A DNA stretch of 64,000 nt. Origin: Paractinoplanes polyasparticus. Lineage in GTDB: Bacteria > Actinomycetota > Actinomycetes > Mycobacteriales > Micromonosporaceae. Of this stretch, positions 41,331-52,800 are shown piece by piece (within the stretch, counting starts at the first letter, position 1; each line of letters opens with the position of its first letter). The stretch covers positions 1 through 64,000 of the forward strand of contig NZ_JAHWFK010000038.1 of assembly GCF_019710575.1 (NCBI RefSeq). Reading direction: 5' to 3'. Under the pieces are notes generated by a model. It was not told the DNA's origin. It saw nothing but the letters and a program-made list of their open reading frames with translations, and did not search any database. The position numbers and the translations under genes are program-made.

Positions 41331-42380
41331 TCAGCTCACGACGGCCAGGGCGTGGTCGGTGGTGTTGAGCCGCCGGCCGCCGGTCCCGGTCACCGTCACG
41401 ATGTCCTCGATGCGGACGCCGAAGCGGCCGGGCAGATAGATGCCGGGCTCGATCGAGAAGCACATGCCCGGCACGAGCGGCTGCTCCTCACCTCGTACGA
41501 GATAAGGGGGCTCGTGTGTGGTCAGGCCGATGCCGTGCCCGGTGCGGTGGATGAAGAACTCCCCGAACCCGGCGTCCTCGATGATGTCGCGGGCGACCCG
41601 GTCGATCTCCTGACCGGCGACACCCGGGCGTACGGCTTCGAAGGCGGCCTGCTGGGCGGCCCGCACGACGTCGAAGACCCGCTGTTCGTACGGTGTGGGC
41701 GCGCCGACGTGGACGGTGCGCGTCGTGTCGGAGCCGTAGCCGTCCTTGAGGCCGCCGAAGTCGAGCACCACCATGTCGCCCTCGCGGATGACCCGGTCGC
41801 CGATGTCGTGGTGCGGGTCGGCGCCGTTCGGGCCGGCGGCGACGATCGTGAAGTCGACCTGCTCGTGGCCGTGCTCGCGCAGCAGGCGGGCCAGGTCGGC
41901 GGCGACCTGCACCTCGGTGCGCCCCGCGAAGCGTACGGAGAGAATCTGCTCGTACGTCGCGTCGGCGGCGGCCCCGGCCGCGGCGAGCAACTCGACCTCG
42001 GCGGCGTCCTTGACCGCCCGCAGCATCGGCAGCGAGCCGGTCATGCTGGTCCAGCGCGTGCGCGGCGCCGCCTCCTGCAGAGCGATGACGTGCATGGCCC
42101 AGGCGGAATCCGAGATGGCGTAGCGGCCGCCCGGCTCGAGAAGGGCGGCCACCACGGCGTACGGATCCTCGCCGTCCCGCCACGGCACGACCTCGAGGCC
42201 GGGCAGCTCGCCCGGGTGCTCGAGCGCGGGCACGACCAGCACCCTCGCCGGCAGGACGAGCATCGTGAGCCGCTCGGTGACCGGGGGCCGCAGACCGGTG
42301 AAGTAGACGAGGTCGGGGCCGGGTGTGACGAGCAGGCCGTCGAGGCCGGCGGGCAGCGGCCGGTCGAGGCGGGCGTTCAT
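41331..42380 (-). CDS. M24-family aminopeptidase (Xaa-Pro dipeptidase-like)
   Basis: Metallopeptidase of 349 residues with a creatinase-type N-terminal domain and a pita-bread catalytic domain. The five metal ligands are visible: Asp in VVLDFGGLKDG, Asp in GSDTTRTVHV, His in HRTGHGIGLTTHE, Glu in FSIEPGIYLPG and Glu in VRIEDIVTV. It would cleave X-Pro dipeptides in the cytosol. Its ATG overlaps the GH13 stop codon as ATGA, so it is the third gene of an unusual three-gene operon. Confidence 0.92.
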   Translation of the reverse strand: MNARLDRPLPAGLDGLLVTPGPDLVYFTGLRPPVTERLTMLVLPARVLVVPALEHPGELPGLEVVPWRDGEDPYAVVAALLEPGGRYAISDSAWAMHVIALQEAAPRTRWTSMTGSLPMLRAVKDAAEVELLAAAGAAADATYEQILSVRFAGRTEVQVAADLARLLREHGHEQVDFTIVAAGPNGADPHHDIGDRVIREGDMVVLDFGGLKDGYGSDTTRTVHVGAPTPYEQRVFDVVRAAQQAAFEAVRPGVAGQEIDRVARDIIEDAGFGEFFIHRTGHGIGLTTHEPPYLVRGEEQPLVPGMCFSIEPGIYLPGRFGVRIEDIVTVTGTGGRRLNTTDHALAVVS

Positions 42381-43759
42381 CGGCGCGTCTCCAGCACGTG
42401 GAAGCCCCAGGCGGGCAGGCCGACGACCAGGCCACCGGCGGCCAGCTCGTCACCGTCGCGGTCGAAGACGCGGCCGTCGAGCAGGTCGGTCAGGCGCCAC
42501 TGCCTGCCGGCGGTGGGCCAGGGCAGCCGTACGCGGGTCCAGATCGGCTCCCGGCTGAAGTTGATCACCACCAGGTGGCGGGTGGCGCTGCCCTCCCAGG
42601 TCCAGGCGAGCACGTCCGGGGTGTCGAGCAACCGCCACTGCCCCGCGTCCCGGAGGACGACCAGGCGGTCGTAGAAGTCGCGCAGCCCCTCGTCGACGGG
42701 CTCGTCCGGGAAGCGGCCCAGGAACACGGGCAGCTTGACCCGGCGGCCCTCGAACTGGCCGTCGTGCCAGAGCGTCGAGCCCGGCAGGGTGGCGAGGGCG
42801 ACCGCGGCGGCCCGTCCGCGCGGGCCGGGCAGGGCGGTGGCGGCGCGCGGCTCGTCGTGGTTCTCGATGAAGCGCAGGAGCTTGTTCTGATAGTCGAGGC
42901 CGGCGCGCAGGTGACCGCGCACGGCGGCGGCGTCTTCGTGGACCAGCCGGTCGTACAGGCGCTTGTCGTAGCAGAGGTCGAAGCCCTGCTGCTGAAGCTC
43001 CCACTCGGTGTCCCAGTACGCCTCGGCGACGAACAGCAGCTCGTCCTTCAGCTCGGCGATGATCGCCGGCCAGAACTCCTCGGCGGGCCGCGGGCCGGCG
43101 CGGTCACCCCAGGTGCCGGCGAAGATGTCGTTGAAGACGAGCATGGCCATGTCGCAGCGCACGCCGTCGCACTGGGCGGCGATGTCGCGCAGGGTGCTCA
43201 GGGTGGCCGCGCGCAGGCCCGGGTGGAAGGCGTTGAGCTGGGCGACGTCGGGCCAGGGCGGGAAGTACGGGTCGCGGCCGCGGGCGATGACGCGGTCGCC
43301 GGCGGCGAACCAGCTTCCGGGGTCGTTCGCCAGGTCTTCGGGGGCGCCGTTGATGAACCAGTCGGGATGCTCGGTGATCGCCGGATGGTCGGGGGCCACA
43401 TGGTTGGGGACGTAGTCGAGGATGAGCTTGAGCCCCCGCTGCGCCAGGTCGCTCCGGGCCGCGGCCAATCCGGCGCGGCCGCCCAAACGGTGATCAACTT
43501 CGTATCGGCGTACGCAATAGGGCGATCCGACGATGTCCCGGTCGGTCAGATCGGGCAGGGCGGCGTGGAACTCCCGCTGCAGGCCCTCGTTGCTCCGGGC
43601 GATGCCGAGGCCGGCCGGGCTGCGTTCCCAGACGCCCATGAGCCAGACCGCATCGAAGCCGATCAGCTCGTCCCAGACCGCGCCCGGCACGTCGGCCAGG
43701 CTCGCCACGCCCAGACCGGCGAGCCAGGGCCACGTGTTGATCTCGTAGACCGACGTCAT
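42377..43759 (-). CDS. GH13 alpha-amylase-family protein
   Basis: Protein of 460 residues with a (beta/alpha)8 barrel and C-terminal beta domain. Conserved GH13 regions are LILDYVPNHV (I), GVRCDMAMLV (II, nucleophile Asp), LLFVAEAYWDTE (III, acid/base Glu) and RFIENHDEPR (IV). It has no signal peptide, so it acts inside the cell, perhaps on maltodextrin or a trehalose-type glucan. It is coupled by ATGA to SulP upstream and to the M24 peptidase downstream. The subfamily cannot be fixed by eye. Confidence 0.9.
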   Translation of the reverse strand: MTSVYEINTWPWLAGLGVASLADVPGAVWDELIGFDAVWLMGVWERSPAGLGIARSNEGLQREFHAALPDLTDRDIVGSPYCVRRYEVDHRLGGRAGLAAARSDLAQRGLKLILDYVPNHVAPDHPAITEHPDWFINGAPEDLANDPGSWFAAGDRVIARGRDPYFPPWPDVAQLNAFHPGLRAATLSTLRDIAAQCDGVRCDMAMLVFNDIFAGTWGDRAGPRPAEEFWPAIIAELKDELLFVAEAYWDTEWELQQQGFDLCYDKRLYDRLVHEDAAAVRGHLRAGLDYQNKLLRFIENHDEPRAATALPGPRGRAAAVALATLPGSTLWHDGQFEGRRVKLPVFLGRFPDEPVDEGLRDFYDRLVVLRDAGQWRLLDTPDVLAWTWEGSATRHLVVINFSREPIWTRVRLPWPTAGRQWRLTDLLDGRVFDRDGDELAAGGLVVGLPAWGFHVLETRR

Positions 43760-45426
43760 GGGCCGAATCCTGCCCGATAGGCGGCGACCGCGTCGTCCAG
43801 GCTCGGATAGAAGTGTGCCGGATCGATGGTGCGGGTCAGCTCGTACCGGTCGATCTTCTCCTTGACCGGGTGCTTCAGCTCGGCGAAGACCAGGGAGATG
43901 CCCTTGGCGTTGAGCTCCTCGTCCAGCTCCTCCAGCATGTCGGCGGCGGTGGTGTCGACGTCGGTGATCGGCTCGGCGGCGATGACGATCCAGCGCGGCT
44001 CCTGCTGGGCGAGGCGGCGGATCTCCTCCCGGAAGGTGCGCGCGTTGGCGAAGATGAGCGGCGCGTCGAACCGGAAGATGACGAGGCCGTCCATCCGCGC
44101 GCCGTCCGGATACTGGTGGAGGTCGTGGTAGCCGTCGACGCCGGCGGGCTTCACGAGCACCGTCCGGTACGGCCACCATGCCCGGCGGAAGACGTTGAGC
44201 ACGGACAGCGCGACCGCGACGGCGATCCCGGGCAGCACACCGAGCACGGCGACCCCGACGAAGGCCGCCGTGGCGAGCGCGAACTCGATGCGGCGCTGCT
44301 TCCACAGCCGCACCATGCCGTCGATGTCGAGCAGCCCGATCGAGGCGGCGACGACGACGGCCGCCAGCATGGGTTGCGGCATGTCCTTGAGCAGGCCCGG
44401 GACGAGCAGCAGCATGAGCGTGATGGCAGCCGCGCCCACCAGCCCGGTGAGCTGCGACTTGGCGCCGGCCGCGGCCGCCACCGCGGTGCGCGAGCCGCTC
44501 GTGCTGACCGGGAAACCCTGGAACAGCCCGGCCGCGAGGTTGGCCGCGCCGATGCCGGCCATCTCCTGGTTGCCGTGCACCTCGCGTCCGGCCCGGGCCG
44601 CGAACGTCGAGGCCGTCGAGATGGTGTCGGTGGCCGACACCAGCGTGATCCCGACCGCCGCCGCGGCCAGCATGCCCAGCTCCTGCAGGCTGACCAGGGG
44701 AATCGTGAACGGCGGAAACCCCTGCGGCAGGGGCCCCACCACGTCGACGTCGTCGAGCCCGAGCACCGTGACCGCCGCGATGGCCCCCACCACGGCCACC
44801 AGGATGCCCGGCACCCGGGGCAGGAACCGCTGCAGCACCAGAATGACGGCGAGCCCGCCCGCGCCGATCCCCACCGCCGCCGGCACGGTGGCGTCCAGCC
44901 CGGTGACGAAGCCCCTGATGTCGGCGAACAGCCCCTCCCCCTCGACGGAGAAGCCGAAGAGCTTGGGCAGCTGCCCGAAGAAGATCGTGACGGCCAGCCC
45001 GTTGATGTAGCCGAGCTGGGTCGGATGCGACAACAGGTCGGCCACGAACCCCAGCTGGGCGACGGCCGCCACCGTCATGAACAGCCCCACCAGCAGGGCC
45101 AGCACCGAGGCCAGGGCGACGGCCCGGCCCGGATCACCATCGGCCAGCACGATCGGCACGACCACGGCCGCGATCATCGGCCCCAGCGCCGAGTCGGGCC
45201 CGAGCACCAACACCCGGGAGGGCCCGAAGATCGCGTACGCCACCAGGCAGAGAATCGACGTGTAGAGCCCCGTGATGGCCGGCAGCCCCGCCAGCTCCGC
45301 GTACGCCATGCCCTGCGGCACGAGCAGGGTGGTGAGCACCAGCCCGGCCACGACGTCCCGCGGCAACCATCGCGCCTCGTAGGTCGCAGCAGCCCCCACC
45401 CCGGGAACCCACTGCGAGCCGCGCAC
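43756..45426 (-). CDS. SulP-family anion transporter with STAS domain
   Basis: Membrane transporter of 556 residues. About ten to twelve helices fill 1-420, including the SulP signature in LVPQGMAYAELAGLPAITGL. The C-terminal STAS domain spans about 435-550 (GLVIFRFDAPLIFANARTFR, then VIAAEPITDVDTTAADML with the DVDTT loop typical of STAS). The substrate could be sulfate, bicarbonate or another anion. It heads an operon with GH13 and M24 genes, whose link to anion transport is unclear. Confidence 0.93.
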   Translation of the reverse strand: MRGSQWVPGVGAAATYEARWLPRDVVAGLVLTTLLVPQGMAYAELAGLPAITGLYTSILCLVAYAIFGPSRVLVLGPDSALGPMIAAVVVPIVLADGDPGRAVALASVLALLVGLFMTVAAVAQLGFVADLLSHPTQLGYINGLAVTIFFGQLPKLFGFSVEGEGLFADIRGFVTGLDATVPAAVGIGAGGLAVILVLQRFLPRVPGILVAVVGAIAAVTVLGLDDVDVVGPLPQGFPPFTIPLVSLQELGMLAAAAVGITLVSATDTISTASTFAARAGREVHGNQEMAGIGAANLAAGLFQGFPVSTSGSRTAVAAAAGAKSQLTGLVGAAAITLMLLLVPGLLKDMPQPMLAAVVVAASIGLLDIDGMVRLWKQRRIEFALATAAFVGVAVLGVLPGIAVAVALSVLNVFRRAWWPYRTVLVKPAGVDGYHDLHQYPDGARMDGLVIFRFDAPLIFANARTFREEIRRLAQQEPRWIVIAAEPITDVDTTAADMLEELDEELNAKGISLVFAELKHPVKEKIDRYELTRTIDPAHFYPSLDDAVAAYRAGFGP

Positions 45427-45556
45427 GCTGTCACCGTAGTGGCTGCGCGGCCCGAACGCCCGATCGCCGGCGCGAACCTGCTGGTGAGGGACGCTGCGGG
45501 CACCGGGTTGCCGGGTCCTCCGGTTCGCCGGGAGGGCCGACCACTACAGTTTCATC

Positions 45557-46003
45557 ATGGACCAGCTGCCCGCCATCGTTCGGCTTCCTTATGTGACAGG
45601 CGGACCTATCAAGGTCGGCACAGTAATCAAACAGGAAGACGACCTATACACCGTCAAATGGGACGACACCGGCGCTGAGCAGGAAGTTCATCTCGGCGAC
45701 TACGAGAAGGTGACCGTCCGTGAGTCCCTCGAATTCCAGTCGCTGACGGATCCGGACGGCCTGCGAGTCGCCTTCGAACAGGATCCGCCCGCCGTCGCTT
45801 TGCGCTTCCTGCAGGAGTCGGCCGCGACCATGACCGGGAAAGAGCTCAAGCTGGCGCTGACCGGCTTCGGTATCGACGACGCCCGTTTCCGGGGCGCTTG
45901 GACGTCGATCCGCAAGCAGCTCATGACCGACCCGCGGCTGGTCGTGGCCGGAACAGGAGCCGGCACCACGTTCGCCTGGCGCGACGCCGAATCGTCGGAC
46001 TGA
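45557..46003 (+). CDS. Hypothetical protein with an SH3-like N-terminus
   Basis: Protein of 148 residues. The N-terminal part (GGPIKVGTVIKQEDDLYTVK, then WDDTGAEQEVHLGDYEKVTV) looks like a small beta-barrel of the Tudor/KOW type. The C-terminal part (TGKELKLALTGFGIDDARFR, GAWTSIRKQLMTDPRLVV) looks like a helical, winged-helix-like unit. I do not recognise a named family. It ends base-to-base with the convergent pentapeptide gene (TGATCA at 46001-46006). Codon use is slightly less GC-extreme than its neighbours. Confidence 0.65.
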   Translation: MDQLPAIVRLPYVTGGPIKVGTVIKQEDDLYTVKWDDTGAEQEVHLGDYEKVTVRESLEFQSLTDPDGLRVAFEQDPPAVALRFLQESAATMTGKELKLALTGFGIDDARFRGAWTSIRKQLMTDPRLVVAGTGAGTTFAWRDAESSD

Positions 46004-46885
46004 TCAGTCCCGGATCAGCAGCTCAGCCTCTCGCAGCGTGGTGGCGGCGAAGTCCGCCAGTTCCTCGCCGTCCTGGTAGTCGTCGGTGAGGACGTGCCGG
46101 GCCGTGGCCCAGCCGGCCGTCGGCCGCAGGCCGGGCCGCCGCGACTCGCGGGAGAGGAACTGCCGCAGATCCTTGCCGACCTGGTCGCCGCGGCTCGAAG
46201 AGAGCTCGGCGGCCCGGTCGGCCACGGCCCGGAAGTTCCGGGGGACGACGATCAGCGCGTCACCCGGCGGGAAGGTGACCTCCTCGAAGTCGACGCCGTC
46301 GAACTCGGGGTAGGTCACGTCGGCCGAGGTGAAGGTCACCCGCCGCAGCACCGCGCTGTCGTGGGCCCGTCCCAGGAAGCGCGTCTCGGTCAGCGCGCCG
46401 GTGAACGACGAATCCTCGATCGTGCAACCGGCGAACTCGGCCTTGGGCAGCGCCGGGAAGGTGCACCCCGCGAAGTGGGTGCGCTCGGCCGAGAAGTACT
46501 TCATCTTCGCGCCGGTCAGGTCGACCGAGTGCCACGTGGTGCGGGCGAGCAGGGTTTCCGTCAGCGTCGCCCGCACCATCGAGCACTGAGTGATCGATCC
46601 GTCCGTGAACACCGCCCGGGCGAGGTCGGCCCCGTCGAAGCGGCAACCGCTGAACCGGACGTCCTCGAGGTGGGCGTGGGCCAGCGTGGCGTACCGGAAA
46701 TCCACGCCGGCGATCGTGGCGGCCTGCGAGTCGAGGCCGCCGGCCGGGAAGCCCCGGAGGTCGAGCAGGCCGTCGGCGACGGGTAGTTCGAGGTCACGCA
46801 GGGAGCTGCCGTCGGCCAGCCGCCGGAGGACCTCCGTGCGGAGACTCCCGGTACGCCAGCGGTCGATCAGCTCCCTGCGCGCCAC
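46004..46885 (-). CDS. Pentapeptide-repeat protein, probable immunity to the RHS toxin
   Basis: Protein of 293 residues. The middle (about 30-215) is a run of pentapeptide-like repeats (LDLRGFPAGGLD, ATLAHAHLEDVRFSGCRFDG, ADLARAVF, VDLTGAKM, TRFLGRAHDSAVLRRVTFTS), forming a right-handed quadrilateral helix that in some proteins mimics DNA. A helical tail follows. It starts at GTG 46885 (AGGAG upstream), ten bases after the RHS toxin stop. In polymorphic toxin loci the gene directly after the toxin is the immunity gene, so that role is inferred. Confidence 0.8.
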   Translation of the reverse strand: MARRELIDRWRTGSLRTEVLRRLADGSSLRDLELPVADGLLDLRGFPAGGLDSQAATIAGVDFRYATLAHAHLEDVRFSGCRFDGADLARAVFTDGSITQCSMVRATLTETLLARTTWHSVDLTGAKMKYFSAERTHFAGCTFPALPKAEFAGCTIEDSSFTGALTETRFLGRAHDSAVLRRVTFTSADVTYPEFDGVDFEEVTFPPGDALIVVPRNFRAVADRAAELSSSRGDQVGKDLRQFLSRESRRPGLRPTAGWATARHVLTDDYQDGEELADFAATTLREAELLIRD

Positions 46886-46895
46886 GTCAGGACTC

Positions 46896-49800
46896 CTATC
46901 GTGTGGGCAGGTGGATGCCCCGGCCGAACAACTTCGTGTATTTGCTGTGTGCGTTCCAGTCACCGTCGGTGGTCATGTCCCACCATACGTTTCGGTCCGG
47001 TGCGTGGAAGTCGGGGCATTCCTGACCCCGGCCGCAGATGTGCAGGATCTTGTTGAGCTTCGGGTCCTGCGCGACCCTCTTCTTGACGGCCTCGTCGATC
47101 ACGTCGCCGCGGAACATCTCGTAGAACGCGGTCCCTCTCGCGCGGCCGTCCCGCGCACCGATGCGTTTGACCGCGCCCTGCTGGCCCGGGCTCAGGCCGA
47201 TCACGCCCGTCTCGAAGTCGTTGACGACCGCGTCGACGTGCTCCTGCAGGCGTTCCGTGATGGCCTGGGTCGTCATGCAGTTGTGCACGAGGACCCGGTT
47301 GTCGCCGGCCTCCACGTAGTACGTGTGGGTGCTGTCGACGGTGAGGTTGTAGACGGTGGTCCGGGCCTTGTAGTCGTGCGTGGCCTTGACTGTGACCGTG
47401 CGCCGGCCGGTGTCCCGGAGCCTGTCCCCGGCCTTCAGGTCGTCGGCGATGATCCAGCCCTTGCCGGGGCTGTAGAACTTGTGACCCGCGGTCGCGGTGA
47501 CCTTGGACGGCCCACCGCCCCCGGCGCCCACCAACGTCAGCTCGACCAGGCTCTTGTCGCCGCTGCCGGTGATCGACGCGACGACCTGCTGCGGCTTGCT
47601 GACGCCGGTCCTGGCGTCGGTGGCCTTCACCGTGTCGCCGGGCTCCACCTTCTCGATCGGCTTGCTGGTGCCGTCGGCCAGCAGGACGAGCGTGCCGGCG
47701 ACGAACGAGTTGGACAGCCGCTTGCCGGCGCCCTTGGCTACCTTGCAACTCTCCTCGGTGGAGGACTTGGCCTTGTTCCTGACCTTGTTGGCGGCGTTCT
47801 TCGCGGTCGCCTTGGCCTTGCCGCCGATGTCCTTGGCCGCCTTGACCGTATTCTCGACCTGTTTCGCGGCGCCGGACTTCACCGCCGTCACCGGGGCGTC
47901 GACCATCTTCTTGATCCGTTGCGGGATCGAGGTCAGCGCCTTACGGGCGGCCTTGAGGTTGCTGTAGGCGTCGATCAGGCGGCGACCCACGCCGACGGCC
48001 TTGATGGCCACCTTCGCGGCCTTGAACATCTTGCCCCACGGCACGGCCTGCAGCGCGGTGGAGATGCAGGCGACGATGTCACCCTCGGTGATACAGGCCT
48101 TGGCGTCGTTGAAGCCGACCAGATCGAGGATGAGATTGACGATCTCGTCGCCGATCTGCTTGACGAAGCCGTCGGCCTCGTCGACCAGCTTCTTGGCGTT
48201 GAGCCACTCCGGGTTGTCGACCTCGACCATGCCGCCGTCGGGCACGGTCGCGTCGGTGGTGGCGGCGCCCGCGTCGGGGTTGTTCATCCGGTGCTCGGCC
48301 GCGGTGACGCTGCCGTAGAACACCCCGCCGCTGTCCGGGTCCTCGCCGGTCGGGTCGGTCTGCACGGTCGGGCGGGCGTTGGTGTACGAGTACGTGGACA
48401 CCGACGGGTCGGACTGCGGCTGGGCCACCGGGTCGGTGGAGTCGAAGCGGCCCGTGCCCGGGTCGTAGTTGCGGGCGCCCATCGAGTAGCGGTCGCCCTG
48501 GGTCACATCCTGGTAGGCGCCGGTGTACTGCAGCGGGTTGACCGGCGCGTCGTCGGTCAGCTTCGAGCTCTCGGTGACCCCGAAGGCGTCGTAGTCGTAC
48601 GACCATTGCGGGGCGCCGTCGGACGACACCACCCCGGACACACCGCCGAGCCAGTCGTGCAGGTACGAGTGCGCGGCCGCTCCGGCCATGAGCCCGAGCG
48701 CCTGACCGCCGGGGTTGTAGAGGTAGCTGCGCTGTTGCGTGGCGCCACCGCTGGTCTGCGACTCCGCGGCCAGCACGGCACGCGGGCCGTTGGTGTCCCA
48801 CGACCACTTCTGGACGATCTGCTCGGCGCCGGCGCCGGTGACCGCCTGGATCCGGTTGCCGACCGCGTCGAACGTGTAGTTGGTGACCTTGCCGTTGACG
48901 GTGGCCGAGGTCATCCGGGCGTCGAGGGAGTAGGTGAACTGGTCCGAGCCGGCCCGTGTCTGGTTGCCCTCCTCGTCGTACGCGAAGGTCCGCAGACTGG
49001 TCCGCGAGCCGGCGGTCGCCTCGGCGACGAGCTGGTTGGCGGCGTCGTACGTGTACTTGGTGAGCGTGTTGTCGCCCGGCGCGGCCACCTTCTTGGTGGT
49101 CCGGTTGCCGACCAGGTCGTACGTGTAGTCGGTCCGCGAGGCGCTGGAGCCGGAGCACGCCTGCGCCCCGAAGCACTCGGCGGTCAGCCGGTCGGCCTCG
49201 TCGTAGGTGTAGGCGGTCGCCTCGGTGCTGGTCGGCTGGCCCGGCTCCCCCTTGGTCTCGGTGATCCGGGTCGGGTTGCCCACCTTGTCGAGCACCAGGT
49301 CGAAGGCCGAGAGCGTGGTGTCGCCCTTGGTGGCCTCGATGCCCGTCATGCGGCCGGCCCGGTCGTACTCGCGGTTCTCGACCACGCCGGTGGACGCCGG
49401 GTAGGTCGTCTTGATCAGGTTGTCGGCGACGTCGTACCCGAACTCGTAGCGCGCGCTCGTGCCGCCCTTGCTGCTGGTCAGCGCCGTGACCCGGTCACCG
49501 TCGTCGTAGTCGGCGGCGATCCTGGTGCCGTCCGGGTAGCTGCGGTTGACGATGCGGTCCTCGGCGTCGTACGTGTAACCGAAGACCTGGTCCCCGCGGG
49601 CCACCTCGGTGAGCCGTTCGGTCTTGTCGTACTGGTAGGACTGCACGCCGGTCGGATCGGCCGCCGCGGTGAGCTTGTTCTTGGCGTCGTAGCCGTACGT
49701 GTAGAGGGTGCCCTTCTCGCCGAGCTTCTTACTGGTCAGCCGGCCCACGTTGTCGTAGCCGTAGAAGATCGTGCCGTCCGGATCGGGCCGGCTCGGCAGC

Positions 49801-52800
49801 AACCGCGCGGTGCGCTCCTGGACCAGCTGCGAATTGGCGTCGTAGACCAGCTCCCGCCGGCGACCGAGCTGATCGGTGGTCGCCTCGGTGCGCCCGGCCC
49901 GGTCGTACTCGATGTAGGTCGAGCGCAGCAACGGGTCGGTGCGCCGGATCTCCTGGCCGTTCGCGTTGTACTGGAAGGTCGTCGACAGGATCGTGGCGTC
50001 CGGCCCGGTGACCGAGGTGAGCCAGTCGTTGTCGTTGTACCCGTACTTCGTGGTGTGGTTGTTGGCGTCGGTCACCGCGGTCACGCGGTCGTTGGCGTCG
50101 AAGGACTGCTTGGTGATGTTGCCGAGCGGGTCGGTCACCGAGATCTGGTTGCCGGCCTGGTCGTAGCCGTACTTCGTGGTGTAGTCGGCCGCGTTGTTGC
50201 CCTCGGCGTTGCCGCGCGGCTCGGTGATCTCGGTGGGCCGGCCGTCGTCGTCGTACTTCCAGGTGATCACGCCGCCGGTCGGGGTGGTCTGCCGGGTCGG
50301 GTTGCCCACCTCGTCGTACTCGATGCCGGCGTTGCCGCCGCCGCCCGAGGAGGCGCTTCCGGTACGCCGGTTGGCCCCGTCGAACGTGCTCGTCAGCGAC
50401 TCGCCGTTCTCGTCGGTCATGCCGACGACGTTGCCGTTGTTGTCGTAGCGCACCGCCGTGCTGTTGCCGAGCTGGTCGACCTGCTCGTTCGGCCGGTCCA
50501 GCGAGTCGAACGCGGTGTCCACCTTGACCCGGGTCGCGCCCGACCCGTACGGCCGGTCGGCCTGCACCAGGTTGCCGTTGAAGTCGTAGTGGAACGTGCT
50601 GGTGAACAGCGCCTTCTGGGCCGCGTCGGCGTTGCCCTTGGGCGCGACCTCGGTCGCCACCCGGCCGTTGGGGTCGTAGGTCCAGCTCGTGGTGAGGTTG
50701 AGCCCGCCCGGGTCGAGCGTCATCGACCGGCGCCGGCCGGCCGGGGTGTACTCGGTGGCGCTGACGTTGCCGACGGGGTCCTTGGTGAGGACCGGGCGGC
50801 CCGACTTGTCGTACGTGTAGATCGTGTTGCCGGCCAGCGGATCGGTCTCCACGGCGAGCTGACCGAGCTCGTCGAAGGTCCAGCGGTGCGGCAGCAGCTT
50901 GCCCGGCTCGCGCATCTCGACGACCTGATTCTCGGCGTCGTACTCGTACCGGGTCCGGAACTTGTCCGGGTCGGCGCCGGAAACCGTGCCCCGCGGGTCG
51001 ACGACCGAGCTCATCCGGCCCGTCCGGTCGTACGTCATGACGGTCTTGCGCCCGGTCGGAGTGGTCTCGGAAGTGCGGTTGCCGTCGGCGTCGTACGTGT
51101 AGACAGTGGCCTTGTCGCGCGGGTCGGTGCGCTTGACCACCTGGCCCTTGCTGTCGTACTCGTACTTGTAACCGGTCTTCTGCTCCGGGTTGCGCTGGCT
51201 GGTGAGCTCGTTGAACTCGTTGTAGGTGTAGACCCACTTCTGGCCGCGGCCGTCGGTGTAGGTGGTCTGGTTGCCGCGGTCGTCGAAGTCGCTGGTCTGC
51301 GTGAACGAGAAGGGCTCGGGCGCCGTACGCGTCCGGGGGTTGCCGTTCTCGTCGAACGCCGTCTCCTCCTGGTTGCCCTTCGGGTCGACCACGAGGCTCT
51401 TCTGCAGCTTGCCGTCGTAGCGCGTGTTGACCACGTCGTTGTTGGCGTTGCGGCTGAACAGCAACACGTTGTCGCGGTAGCCGTCCACCACCACGACGCC
51501 GTCCGGGTCGGTGGTGGTGGCCCGCTGCTGAGCGGCGTCCCAGGCGAAGGTGGTGACCCCGCCCAGCGCGTCGGTCTGCCGGCCCACGCGGCCGGTCGCG
51601 TCGTACTCGTTGAGCAGCTGACGCGTGCCGCGCGGGTCGTGCACCGTGGTCAGCCGCCCGGCGGCGTCGTAGCCGTAGCTGGTCACGCTGCGGCGGGCGT
51701 CCTGCGTCTTGAGCAGCCGCCCGTCCTGGTAGTCGAACTGCGCGCTGCGGCCGTCGGGCATCGTCACCTTCGTGATCAGGCCCAGGTCGGCCCGCACCTC
51801 GAACTTGACGACACGCCCGCTGGGGTCGGTGACCCGGTCGAGCGCCCCGGCCGCGGTGTAGGTCAGCGTCACGCCGTCCCCGCGCGGGTTCTTGACCGAC
51901 ACGAGCTTGCCCGCCGCATCGAACCGCAGCACCCGCCGGTCCGGCGGCACCAGCTGCCACCCGCTGTCAACCTTGGAAAGCTTGGCCCGTACGCCCGCAG
52001 GCGCGGCGTACGTGCCGTCGGCGCCCCCGGTGTAGACCGCCTCGGCCCCGTCCTCGGCCCGCACCCGAGCGGCGCCCCCGTCGGCGGCCACGATGCGCAC
52101 GTCGTACGACGAGCTCCAGCCCAGCCCGAACAGCCCCCGTGCGGTGTTCCCGGACGAGTAGTAGCGAGCCAGCCGGAACGGAATACCGAACGACGGCATC
52201 GCGAAGTCCTGCTCGACCCGGTTGTACGCCCCGGTGCCGGTGTTGACCATCTGACCCCGGAAGGCCTGCGCCCGCACGGTGGTGCCCAGCACGGTGGCGC
52301 AGCCACAACCGACAGCCTGACTGGCCGGAACCGATGGCGGCGTCTCCACCTTGCGCGGCTTCGCCGGCTGTGATTCCGGGCTGCTCAGCTCGCCCTCGGC
52401 CGTGGCCACAGTAACCGTCACCGTGTAGGTGCGGGCAGGATCGAGGACCCAGCCCTCGGCGGCGCCGAAGCTGCGGCAGTAGGTCGCCGGGAACGAGCAG
52501 ATGTTCAGATCGGCCTGGCCCAGGTCGACCGACCGCTGCTCGGCGCCCGACTGGACGTCACGGACGGTGGCCCACCAGCGGTCGGTGGGCCCGATCTCGG
52601 CGTTGAAGTAGACGACCAGCGAGGTGTCGCCGAGCAGGTAGCCGGGCCGCACGATGGGCTGGGTGGGCGGCGCGAGCTCGGCGTTGAGGCGCAGGGTCTT
52701 GACCGTGGTCTCGCGCCGATCGGCCTTGGCCGTGGCGGCGGCCTTCTTGGGCGCGCCCGCGGCCTCGGTGGCCGGCGGGACGGGTTCCGCTACCTGTCCC

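Noticed and set aside
46590..52373. A very long open frame (about 1900 codons) antisense to the RHS toxin gene
   Set aside because: It is the mirror of a high-GC coding strand: low-complexity Val/Arg/Gly/Leu content, no domains and no ribosome site. The minus strand carries clear RHS and Hint motifs.
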